Position numbers and translations under genes: made by a program
The notes under the pieces: generated by a model
Told to the model about the DNA's origin: nothing
Database searches by the model: none
What the model saw: the letters and a program-made list of their open reading frames with translations, nothing else
In this document: in pieces, positions 20,282-29,387 of the stretch
Numbering within the stretch: position 1 is the first letter of the stretch
How the letters are laid out: each line of letters begins with the position of its first letter
NCBI RefSeq assembly: GCF_000292525.1
Contig: NZ_AEYF01000001.1
Coordinates: forward strand, 280,759 to 344,758
Origin: Rhizobium sp. CCGE 510
GTDB taxonomy: Bacteria > Pseudomonadota > Alphaproteobacteria > Rhizobiales > Rhizobiaceae
Length of the DNA: 64,000 bases
Reading direction: 5' to 3'

Positions 20282-21031
20282 TCAGTTCACAGCAACGGCT
20301 GGGAACAGATGTGCGAAGCCTGTCTCCGACGGGCATAGAGCGTTGAGGTCCACCGCCCCCTGAATGCCGTCGACAGTGCCGTTATCGGCAAACTGCCAGA
20401 TCGACCAGCGACCGCATTCTTGCTGCGCCGGCTCCTGGAACACGCTTCGCAGCCACAGGTAATGGTCGGGGAAGCGGGATTCATTGCCTTTCAGATAGCG
20501 ATCAAAGAACTCCTGGGTGACATAGAAAATCGGCTTCTCCGGAAAGGTGCCTTTCAGCTCGGTGACGAATGCGTTCACCTCAGTCGCCATTTCCTCAAGC
20601 GTCGGGACCTTGCTGCAATTGCCGACAAACTCCAGATCGACGGCGATAGGCAGGGTTCCCGGCTCCCTCGGCACGGTTGCCAGGACATTCTGTGCCTGAT
20701 CCTTGCCCGGGCGGCAGAAGGTGAAGAAATGATAGGCGCCCCTGACCACTCCGGCATCGCCGGCGCGCTGCCAGTTGTCGGCGAACCTGGAATCCCTGTG
20801 ATCTCCGCCTTCGGTCGCCTTCATGATCGCGAAACGGACGTTCGGCCGCGAAGCCACCGTCATCCAATCGATGTCACCCTGGTGATGGCTGACATCGATG
20901 CCTTGGATCGGATAGCGGCTCAAGGATGGATTGTTGAAGCGAAGCATTCCGAAATCGTATGCGAAATATGCAGCCAATGCGACTGCCAGAATTGCCGTCG
21001 CTGCAATCGTCCATCGAACCAGGCTTCTCAC
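20282..21031 (-). CDS. GH25-family muramidase, membrane-anchored or secreted
   Basis: Predicted N-acetylmuramidase of glycoside hydrolase family 25, acting on peptidoglycan outside the cytoplasmic membrane. It has 249 residues. A signal peptide or anchor occupies about residues 6-25 (WTIAATAILAVALAAYFAYD). The GH25 start motif GIDVSHHQGDIDW is at about 44, the second motif KATEGGDHRD follows, and the catalytic acidic pair is in AVDLEF. The C-terminus has the expected SIWQFADNGTVDGI strand. It is the only gene on its strand here and is divergent from cysS. Confidence 0.88.
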   Translation of the reverse strand: MRSLVRWTIAATAILAVALAAYFAYDFGMLRFNNPSLSRYPIQGIDVSHHQGDIDWMTVASRPNVRFAIMKATEGGDHRDSRFADNWQRAGDAGVVRGAYHFFTFCRPGKDQAQNVLATVPREPGTLPIAVDLEFVGNCSKVPTLEEMATEVNAFVTELKGTFPEKPIFYVTQEFFDRYLKGNESRFPDHYLWLRSVFQEPAQQECGRWSIWQFADNGTVDGIQGAVDLNALCPSETGFAHLFPAVAVN

Positions 21032-21318
21032 ACATTTCCCCCTATTTTCAGTCCTTTCCCAATTGCCTATAAACGATTTGTGCCGTGAAAATGGCGGACG
21101 AGCCGTGCCGCCGGGATCGTTCCTCGCCCCTCTTGACCAAACGTCATTCCCACGCCATAAAACGCGGCATGAAAACGGTTATCTGCATTATCTGCGGAAA
21201 GATTATTCGCTAGCGCAAGCGCTGGCCCGGCCGTTTTCGTCTCCCAAATAGTCAAGATGCGAAACGCCCCGGTCCGCCGGTCGCGATATTTTTCTGATTG
21301 TACTTATGGGAGAGTGGA
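21032..21318. other. Intergenic region between GH25 gene and cysS (287 bp)
   Basis: No gene is seen. It contains the candidate cysS promoter at 21132-21160, leaving a leader of about 150 nt before cysS. I saw no T-box specifier structure. Confidence 0.5.
21132..21160 (+). promoter_or_regulatory. Candidate cysS promoter
   Basis: CTTGAC (-35), 17-nt spacer, CCATAA (-10), fitting the rhizobial consensus at ten of twelve positions. It predicts a leader of about 150 nt for cysS. Confidence 0.5.
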
Positions 21319-22710
21319 ATGGGCGGCATGCCGGAACTGAAGCTGTACAACACGCTGACACGGGAAGAATCGGTTCTTTCGCCGATCGATCCCAACAATG
21401 TCCGCATGTATGTCTGCGGCCCGACCGTCTATGATTTCGCCCACATCGGCAATGCCCGGCCGGTCATCGTCTTCGACGTGCTGTTCCGGCTGTTGCGTCA
21501 TGTCTATGGCGAAGACCACGTCACCTATGCCCGCAACATCACCGACGTCGACGACAAGATCAATGCGCGGGCGCTGAGAGATCATCCCGGCCTGCCGCTC
21601 AACGAAGCGATCCGGGCGGTCACCGAAAAGACCGAGACTCAATTTCACGCCGATGTCGCCGAACTCGGCTGCCTGGAGCCGAACTTCGAGCCGCGTGCGA
21701 CCGACAATATTGTTGAGATGACCGAGATCATCGAGAAGCTGATCGGCTATGGCCATGCCTATGTCGCAGCAGGCGAAGTGCTGTTCGACACCAAGTCCAT
21801 GGCGGATTACGGCCAGCTTTCGAAGCGCCCGCTCGACGAGCAGCAGGCCGGTGCCCGCATCGCCGTCGACGCGCACAAGAAGAACTCGGGTGATTTCGTA
21901 CTCTGGAAGCTGTCGAGCCACAACGAGCCCGGCTGGGAGAGCCCGTGGGGCCGCGGCCGGCCTGGCTGGCACATCGAGTGCTCGGCGATGAGCAAGCGCT
22001 ATCTCGGCGATGTCTTCGACATTCATGGCGGCGGGCTGGACCTGATCTTCCCGCATCATGAAAACGAGATCGCCCAGTCGCGCTGCGCCCACGGCACCGA
22101 GGTGATGGCGAATGTCTGGATGCATAACGGCTTCCTGCAGGTCGAAGGTCGCAAGATGTCGAAATCCGAAGGCAATTTCGTCACCATCCACGAGTTGCTG
22201 CACACGGAAACCTTCGGCGGCCGCAAATGGCCGGGCCAGGTGCTGCGCCTTGCCATGCTGATGACGCATTACCGCGAGCCGATCGACTTTTCGATCAAGC
22301 GACTGGAAGAGGCCGAACGTCTGCTCGCCAAATGGCCGGCGACAGACGCCGGGGATGCAGCACCGGACGAAACCGTGCTGAACGCGCTCGCCGACGACCT
22401 CAATACGGTCGCGGCGGTGCAGGCATTGCATGCGCTGGCGCAAGCTGCTCACACCGATGCCGCCGCCGGCGCCGCCTTCGCGGCAACGGCTGCCCTCCTC
22501 GGGCTGCTGCCGAAGAAAGCAGAAATCGACGCGGCCGTTGCAGCCGCAGTCGACGCGCTGGTCGCCATGCGTCTTGAAATGCTGAAGGCGAAAAACTTCG
22601 CCGAGGCCGACAAGATCCGCGACGAGTTGACCGCGAAGGGCATCCAGCTGAAGGACGGCAAGGATGCATCGACCGGCGAGCGGGTGACGACGTGGGAGGT
22701 CAAGCGGTAG
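21319..22710 (+). CDS. cysS: Cysteinyl-tRNA synthetase
   Basis: Charges tRNA-Cys with cysteine. It has 463 residues from ATG 21319, which has GGGAGAG just upstream; the in-frame TTG at 21298 and the later ATG at 21328 are alternatives. The class I signatures are HIGNARPV and KMSKSEGN. A zinc-ligand region includes [10 protein letters not shown] and [10 protein letters not shown]. The C-terminal helical region is Ala-rich. It is followed by an inverted-repeat element, not by a close partner gene. Confidence 0.96.
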   Translation: MGGMPELKLYNTLTREESVLSPIDPNNVRMYVCGPTVYDFAHIGNARPVIVFDVLFRLLRHVYGEDHVTYARNITDVDDKINARALRDHPGLPLNEAIRAVTEKTETQFHADVAELGCLEPNFEPRATDNIVEMTEIIEKLIGYGHAYVAAGEVLFDTKSMADYGQLSKRPLDEQQAGARIAVDAHKKNSGDFVLWKLSSHNEPGWESPWGRGRPGWHIECSAMSKRYLGDVFDIHGGGLDLIFPHHENEIAQSRCAHGTEVMANVWMHNGFLQVEGRKMSKSEGNFVTIHELLHTETFGGRKWPGQVLRLAMLMTHYREPIDFSIKRLEEAERLLAKWPATDAGDAAPDETVLNALADDLNTVAAVQALHALAQAAHTDAAAGAAFAATAALLGLLPKKAEIDAAVAAAVDALVAMRLEMLKAKNFAEADKIRDELTAKGIQLKDGKDASTGERVTTWEVKR

Positions 22711-22732
22711 GATGGGTTGGGCGGCAAGAGAT

Positions 22733-22918
22733 ACCCCCCTCTGCCCTGCCGGGCATCTCCCCCACAAGGGGGGAGATCGGCAAGACGCTCCAGCTTGCCA
22801 AGATATCGACCGAGCACCAAGTGGCTTCGGCCATCTGAGGCGTTTGATTAGGGCGAGCGACCGCTCCTATCCGATCTCCCCCCTTGTGGGGGAGATGCTC
22901 GGCAGGGCAGAGGGGGGT
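22733..22918. repeat. Inverted-repeat element with 48-bp arms
   Basis: The left arm (22733-22780) and the right arm (22871-22918) are near-perfect reverse complements, about 90 bp apart. Each arm also contains its own small palindrome, ATCTCCCCC...GGGGGAGAT. This C/G-rich design is typical of rhizobial intergenic repeats and resembles a non-coding MITE-like element. It lies between cysS and the DUF559 gene. Confidence 0.75.
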
Positions 22919-22957
22919 GCCGCCGCAGCCCCGTCACGTCATAGCGAGAGGCAAGCC

Positions 22958-23326
22958 ATGCCGCATGCACCAGTTCCGCCCCAACGGCGGACGAACGCCC
23001 GGCGCATGCGCAAAGCTCTGACCGATGCGGAGTTGAAACTTTGGAACGAGCTTCGCGCCCATCGCCTGATGGGCCTCAGCTTCCGCCGACAAATGCCGAT
23101 CGCCGGTTATATCGTTGACTTCGCATGCCCCGCCCATCGCCTTATCGTCGAGATAGACGGCTCGCCGCACGCCCTCGCCTCGAACATCTCTTACGATGAG
23201 ATCCGGACTCGACGTCTCCAAACGGACGGCTGGATTGTCCTGCGCTTTTGGAACGATGATATCCTCCGGGATATCGACAACGTGTGCACCCACATCATCC
23301 GCACCATCGGAAGGGATCTGCTATGA
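22958..23326 (+). CDS. DUF559 domain protein (restriction-endonuclease fold)
   Basis: Small protein with a DUF559 domain, related to very-short-patch-repair endonucleases; the activity is unproven. It has 122 residues from ATG 22958, preceded by GAGAGG. Signature stretches are LRRARR-like MRKALTDAELKLWNELR, GLSFRRQMPIAGYIVDFAC and LIVEIDGSPHA, giving the D-x(n)-ExD nuclease core, then RFWNDDILRD. The open frame continues upstream through the inverted-repeat element, which is not coding. It overlaps the first GFA gene by ATGA. Confidence 0.85.
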   Translation: MPHAPVPPQRRTNARRMRKALTDAELKLWNELRAHRLMGLSFRRQMPIAGYIVDFACPAHRLIVEIDGSPHALASNISYDEIRTRRLQTDGWIVLRFWNDDILRDIDNVCTHIIRTIGRDLL

Positions 23327-23799
23327 CCACCTATACCGGCGGCTGCCAGTGCGGTGCGGTGCGATTTCGCGTCAGCGGCGAACTCAAGGATTCGTCGATC
23401 TGTCATTGCCGCATGTGCCAGAAGGCGTTCGGGGCCTATTATGCGCCGTTGGTGTCGGTGCGCGGCGCCGATTTCGAATGGACGCGAGGAGCGCGCAAGA
23501 AATTCCGCTCCTCCAATTTCGTCGAGCGCGGCTTCTGCGGCGATTGCGGCACGCCGCTCTCCTACGAGGCGCCTGACGGGGTTGCGGTTGCCGCGGGCGC
23601 CTTCGACGATCCTTCGGCGCTTCCGCCGGTGGTGCAATTCGGCATCGAGGGCAAGATCGGCTTTGTCGATCACCTGCACGAATTGCCGGGCCACCGGACG
23701 GAGGAGGATGCGCAAGCCGCCCCCTTCGTGCTCGAACTCGTCTCCTTCCAGCATCCCGATCATGAGACGCTGGCATGGCCGCCCAAGGAGCCAAGATGA
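23323..23799 (+). CDS. GFA-family zinc protein, copy 1
   Basis: Member of the glutathione-dependent formaldehyde-activating (GFA/CENP-V) family, small zinc-binding proteins; most members have no proven substrate. It has 158 residues. Cysteine motifs are GGCQCGAVRF near residue 6, CHCRMCQKAF near 27 and FCGDCGTPLSY near 67. The start ATG overlaps the DUF559 stop (ATGA) after GGAAGGGA. It is the first of three tandem paralogues, which share motifs but clearly differ elsewhere. Confidence 0.88.
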   Translation: MTTYTGGCQCGAVRFRVSGELKDSSICHCRMCQKAFGAYYAPLVSVRGADFEWTRGARKKFRSSNFVERGFCGDCGTPLSYEAPDGVAVAAGAFDDPSALPPVVQFGIEGKIGFVDHLHELPGHRTEEDAQAAPFVLELVSFQHPDHETLAWPPKEPR

Positions 23800-24280
23800 C
23801 AGTGGACGCAGACAAAAGCGGCGGCTGCCAGTGCGGTGCGGTGCGTTACCGCGCTGAAGGAGAACTCGGTTATCCCCACCTTTGCCATTGCCGCATGTGC
23901 CAGAAGGCGGCCGGCAATTATTTCATGCCGCTTGCAGCGGCCAAGCGTCAAGATTTCGAGCTGACGCGCGGCGCGCCGAAATGGTTTCAATCCTCGGACC
24001 TGGTGCGGCGCGGCTTCTGCGGCGATTGCGGCACGCCGCTGTTCTACGACATTCCGGAGACGGATTTCATCAACATCATGCTCGGCTCGCTGGATAATCC
24101 CGATGCGGTCAGGCCGGTGATGCAATCGAACACCGGCCGCAAAATGTCCTGGTTTCACGCGCTCCCCGGCTTGCCGCTGGAACCAGAGGCTGAAACGCCC
24201 GACCGCGAGGACGCGATTGCTGCAAGCAACCATCAGCACCCCGACCACGACACGAAAAGCTGGCCCCTCGGAGAAACCTC

Positions 24281-24284
<4 letters not shown>
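23796..24284 (+). CDS. GFA-family zinc protein, copy 2
   Basis: Second tandem GFA paralogue, 162 residues. It has GGCQCGAVRY, CHCRMCQKAA and FCGDCGTPLFY, so all zinc ligands are present. The C-terminus (NHQHPDHDTKSWP) resembles those of the other copies. Translation is coupled to copy 1 by ATGA overlap. The degree of divergence suggests old duplications with possible specialisation. The substrate is unknown; formaldehyde handling is only a family label. Confidence 0.88.
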
Positions 24285-25716
<1,432 letters not shown>

Positions 25717-25734
25717 TTGTTTCAGGGCCGCGCA

Positions 25735-25852
25735 GCCCCTCACCCTAGCCCTCTCCCCGTGCGCGGGGAGAGGGGACGAGCTCTGCGATACGGCGCGGCC
25801 TATCCCTTCTCCCCGTCAGCACGGAGAAGGTGGCGGCAGCCGGATGAGGGGC
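25735..25852. repeat. RIME-like rhizobial intergenic element
   Basis: About 118 bp bounded by GCCCCTCA and TGAGGGGC, containing the palindromes CTCTCCCCGTGCGCGGGGAGAG and CCTTCTCCCCGTC/GCACGGAGAAGG. This composition matches the rhizobial RIME type of intergenic mosaic repeat. It lies in the pip-cimA gap and is non-coding. Confidence 0.75.
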
Positions 25853-25896
25853 AGCATCCGCACCACAACAACACCCGCCTGCCGGGAGGAAACGAC

Positions 25897-27510
25897 ATGA
25901 AAGAACGCATCTACCTCTTCGACACGACGCTCCGGGACGGGCAGCAGACGCCCGGCATCGATTTCTCGGTCGAGGACAAGATTGCGATCGCCGCGATGCT
26001 GGACGAATTCGGCATCGATTACGTCGAGGGCGGCTATCCCGGCGCCAATCCGACGGATACGGCCTTCTTCGGCGAGAAGCGCACCAGCCAGGCCAGCTTC
26101 GTTGCCTTCGGCATGACGAAGCGGGCGGGCGTTTCGGTTTCCAACGATCCCGGTATTGCCGGGTTGCTGCAGGCCAAAAGCGACGCCATCTGTTTTGTCG
26201 CCAAGAGCTGGGATTATCATGTTGCGGTGGCGCTCGGCTGCACCAACGAGGAAAACCTCGAAAGCATCGCCGAAAGCGTCAAGGCGGCGGTTGGCGCCGG
26301 CAAGGAGGCGATTGTCGATTGCGAGCATTTCTTCGATGGCTTCAAGGCCAATCCGGCCTATGCGCTGGCCTGCGCCAAGACGGCCTATGACAGCGGCGCC
26401 CGCTGGGTCGTGCTCTGCGACACCAATGGCGGCACGCAGCCGCCGGAGGTGCGTGCCATCGTCGAGGCCGTGATCGCTTCAGGCGTTCCCGGCCACTGTC
26501 TTGGCATCCATGCCCACAACGACACCGGCCAGGCGGTCGCCAATTCATTGGCCGCGGTCGAAGCCGGCGTCCGGCAGATCCAAGGCACGCTGAACGGCAT
26601 CGGCGAGCGCTGCGGCAATGCCAATCTGGTGACGCTGATCCCGACGCTGGCACTGAAGAGCGCCTATACCTCACGTTTCGAAACGGCAATCGACGAGGAG
26701 CGGCTGCTCAACCTCACCCGGCTCTCGCATGCCTTCGACGAGCTGCTCAACCGCTCGCCCGATCATCAGATGCCCTATGTCGGCGCTTCCGCCTTCGCCA
26801 CCAAGGCCGGCATCCATGCATCGGCGCTGATCAAGGATCCGCGGACCTATGAACACGTGCCGCCGGAGACTGTCGGCAACTTCCGCAAGGTCATGGTCTC
26901 AGACCAGGGCGGCAAGGCAAACTTCATCAATGCGCTGAAACGGCGCGGCATTACCGTCGCCAAGGACGATCCGAAGCTCGACCTGCTGATCTCGATCGTC
27001 AAGGAACGTGAATCCATCGGTTACGCCTATGAGGGCGCCGATGCGAGCTTCGAATTGCTGGCGCACCGCACGCTCGGCACGATCCCGGAATTCTTCACCA
27101 TCGAAGGCTTCCGGGTGATGATCGAGCGCCGCTTCGACAGTCTAGGCCGCGTGAAGATCGTCTCCGAGGCGGTGGTGAAGATCACCATCGACGGCCAGAC
27201 GCTGATGTCGGTTGCCGATGCCGAAGGCCCGGTGAACGCGCTCGACCTGGCGCTGCGCAAGGATTTCGGCAAATACCAGCACGAGATCGACGATCTGGTG
27301 CTCGCCGATTTCAAGGTGCGTATCCTCAATGGCGGCACCGAGGCGATCACCCGCGTGCTGATCGAATCCACCGACAGCGACGGCGTGCGCTGGTGGACGG
27401 TCGGCGTCTCGGAGAACATCATCGACGCCTCGTTCCAGGCGCTGATGGATTCCGTCATCTACAAGCTGATGAAGAACCGGCAGCTGGCAGGCAAGATCGC
27501 GGCGGAATAA
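25897..27510 (+). CDS. cimA: (R)-citramalate synthase
   Basis: Condenses pyruvate and acetyl-CoA to citramalate, a threonine-independent route to 2-oxobutyrate for isoleucine. It has 537 residues from ATG 25897, preceded by GGGAGGAAA. The DRE-TIM motif FDTTLRDGQQTPG is at the N-terminus, the metal site IHAHNDTGQAVANS in the middle, and GTLNGIGERCGNAN follows. A LeuA-type allosteric domain occupies about 400-520. CimA rather than LeuA is chosen from the GQQTPGIDFS N-terminus and length; 2-isopropylmalate synthase is the alternative. Confidence 0.85.
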   Translation: MKERIYLFDTTLRDGQQTPGIDFSVEDKIAIAAMLDEFGIDYVEGGYPGANPTDTAFFGEKRTSQASFVAFGMTKRAGVSVSNDPGIAGLLQAKSDAICFVAKSWDYHVAVALGCTNEENLESIAESVKAAVGAGKEAIVDCEHFFDGFKANPAYALACAKTAYDSGARWVVLCDTNGGTQPPEVRAIVEAVIASGVPGHCLGIHAHNDTGQAVANSLAAVEAGVRQIQGTLNGIGERCGNANLVTLIPTLALKSAYTSRFETAIDEERLLNLTRLSHAFDELLNRSPDHQMPYVGASAFATKAGIHASALIKDPRTYEHVPPETVGNFRKVMVSDQGGKANFINALKRRGITVAKDDPKLDLLISIVKERESIGYAYEGADASFELLAHRTLGTIPEFFTIEGFRVMIERRFDSLGRVKIVSEAVVKITIDGQTLMSVADAEGPVNALDLALRKDFGKYQHEIDDLVLADFKVRILNGGTEAITRVLIESTDSDGVRWWTVGVSENIIDASFQALMDSVIYKLMKNRQLAGKIAAE

Positions 27511-27672
27511 ATCTATTCCGCCGGTTCGGCTCGGGCATGTTGCCGCCATCATCGGCCCATTGCCTCGATTCCGTTTCAATTCTTCTCACCCTTTATTCAA
27601 CGAAATGAATTGGCCTATTCACGGCGCTTAAGCTAGGCCGGATCAGAAGAAGAACAAAGATGGAAACGCCCG

Positions 27673-28587
27673 ATGTCGACCGATGCATCCGTTCCCTTGG
27701 CCAAGAACGAAGACAGTCCGCGCGGTTTCGCCTTCGCGCTGACGGCCTATCTGCTCTGGGGCTTCCTGCCGATCTACATGAAGGCGGTGGCGCATATTTC
27801 GCCGGCCGAGGTGATCGCCCACCGCATCGTCTGGTCGCTGCCGCTGGCAGGTATCGTTCTGATCGTGCTCGGGCGCACACAGGATATCGCCACAGCGCTG
27901 CGCTCGCCGCGCATGCTGGCGATGGCGGCGCTGACGGCGTCGCTGATCACTGTCAACTGGGGCACCTATGTCTGGGCGATCGGCGCCGGCCATTCGCTCG
28001 ATGCGGCGCTCGGTTATTTCATCAATCCGCTGTTCAGCATCTTCCTCGGCTCGGTGCTGCTCAAGGAGAAGCTGCAGCCGCTGCAGATCGCCGCGATCGC
28101 GCTGGCAGGACTTGCCGTCGCCATTCTCGCGTTCGATAGCGGCGGTATTCCGTGGGTGGCGCTGACGCTGGCGATCTCGTGGGGGTTTTATGCTTTGCTC
28201 CGCAAGACGCTGCCGCTCGGACCGAACCAGGGCTTCTTCCTCGAAGTGCTCATCCTCAGCGGGCCGGCCCTGCTCTATATCCTCTATCTCGAATTCGGCA
28301 GCGGCCAGGGCCATCTCTACCGCACCGGCCTTGCCGATACGACGCTGCTGCTCGGCTGCGGCGTCATCACCGCCGTACCGCTGATGATCTATGCCAACGG
28401 CGCCAAGCTGCTGAAACTCTCGACGATCGGCATCATGCAGTATATCGCGCCGACGATGATTTTCCTGATCGCGGTCTTCGTCTTCCACGAGCCGCTCGGC
28501 ACGGCGCGGATGATCGCCTTCCCGCTGATCTGGGCAGGGCTTGTCCTCTATAGCTGGTCGATGCTGAAGTGCAGCCGCGGGCGCTGA
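27673..28587 (+). CDS. rarD: EamA-family transporter RarD
   Basis: Ten-helix permease of the drug/metabolite transporter superfamily, RarD subgroup; the substrate is not known. It has 304 residues. RarD-like motifs include YLLWGFLPIYMKAV, EVIAHRIVWSLP, VNWGTYVWAIGAGHSLDAALGYFINPL and MQYIAPTMIF. The ATG at 27673 has only GGAAAC upstream. It is separated from cimA by 162 bp with no visible terminator. Confidence 0.88.
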   Translation: MSTDASVPLAKNEDSPRGFAFALTAYLLWGFLPIYMKAVAHISPAEVIAHRIVWSLPLAGIVLIVLGRTQDIATALRSPRMLAMAALTASLITVNWGTYVWAIGAGHSLDAALGYFINPLFSIFLGSVLLKEKLQPLQIAAIALAGLAVAILAFDSGGIPWVALTLAISWGFYALLRKTLPLGPNQGFFLEVLILSGPALLYILYLEFGSGQGHLYRTGLADTTLLLGCGVITAVPLMIYANGAKLLKLSTIGIMQYIAPTMIFLIAVFVFHEPLGTARMIAFPLIWAGLVLYSWSMLKCSRGR

Positions 28588-28609
28588 AGGCCCCCACGCG
28601 CCTCTAGCC

Positions 28610-29233
28610 TTACATCTTGGAAATCACCTCATCCTCGCCGTCGCGATCGGCGGCGAGCTGGGCGGCCTGGGCCATGATCGCGGGAATGATGCCGGAGATC
28701 TCGTCGACGACGAGCGGCTGCACCCGGTGGGCGGTGTGCAGGAAGCCTTCATCGGTCATATGGCGCATCAGTTCCATCATCGGATCCCAGAAACCGTTAA
28801 CGTTGGCAAAGACCATCGGCTTTTCGTGACGGCCGAGCTGTGCCCAGGTCATGATCTCGACGATCTCCTCCAACGTACCGATGCCGCCGGGCAGCGCGAC
28901 GAAAGCATCGGAACGCTCGAACATCGTGTGTTTGCGCGCATGCATGTCAGGGGTTACAATAAGTTCGTTGAGCTGACCGAGCGAGTGGCGAGTCGCTTCC
29001 ATGTCGATCAGGAATTCGGGGATAATTCCCGTCACCTGGCCGCCGCCTGAAAGCACGCCGCTTGCGACCGCGCCCATGATGCCTTTGGTACCCCCGCCAT
29101 AGACGAGGCGCAGGCCGTATTCGGCGATCTCTCGTCCGAGAGCACGCCCGGCCGCCATGTGGGAGGGATCGCGTCCCGGCCTTGAGCCGCAGTAAACGCA
29201 GATGGATCGAATCGATACAGATTGTTCGGTCAT
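28610..29233 (-). CDS. LOG-family cytokinin-riboside monophosphate phosphoribohydrolase
   Basis: Predicted to cleave nucleoside 5'-monophosphates (in plants, cytokinin precursors) to base and ribose 5-phosphate. It has 207 residues. The two family motifs are present: GGGTKGIMGAVA and PGGIGTLEEIVEIMTW. VYCGSRPG near the N-terminus is also typical. The ATG at 29233 is used; an in-frame TTG at 29245 would add four residues, and neither has a strong ribosome site. A release of cytokinin-like bases would interest a plant symbiont, but many bacterial homologues serve nucleotide salvage. It is divergent from the LysM gene. Confidence 0.87.
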   Translation of the reverse strand: MTEQSVSIRSICVYCGSRPGRDPSHMAAGRALGREIAEYGLRLVYGGGTKGIMGAVASGVLSGGGQVTGIIPEFLIDMEATRHSLGQLNELIVTPDMHARKHTMFERSDAFVALPGGIGTLEEIVEIMTWAQLGRHEKPMVFANVNGFWDPMMELMRHMTDEGFLHTAHRVQPLVVDEISGIIPAIMAQAAQLAADRDGEDEVISKM

Positions 29234-29261
29234 AGAGGCAAACAACTATTCCATTTCAATG

Positions 29262-29280
29262 CAGTCAAGAAAATTGACTG
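29262..29280. promoter_or_regulatory. Palindrome between LOG and LysM genes
   Basis: CAGTCAA, 5-nt spacer, TTGACTG. Each arm carries a TTGAC that could serve as a -35 box in opposite directions, so a bound protein could affect both divergent genes. This is inference from sequence only. Confidence 0.4.
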
Positions 29281-29387
29281 AAAAGCAGCGTGCCTAGCTT
29301 GCCGAATTGCTTTGAATGCTTGTGAAAAGCAACGGGAATCGCTAGCAATTTCGGTTACTACGGCAAATTGCCGCCTTGGGAGACATA

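Noticed and set aside
21160..21318. T-box or other riboswitch in the cysS leader
   Set aside because: No T-box sequence or specifier-loop arrangement seen; leader length alone is not evidence.
22712..22957. N-terminal extension of the DUF559 protein
   Set aside because: The frame is open but runs through the inverted-repeat element; ATG 22958 has a clear GAGAGG ribosome site.
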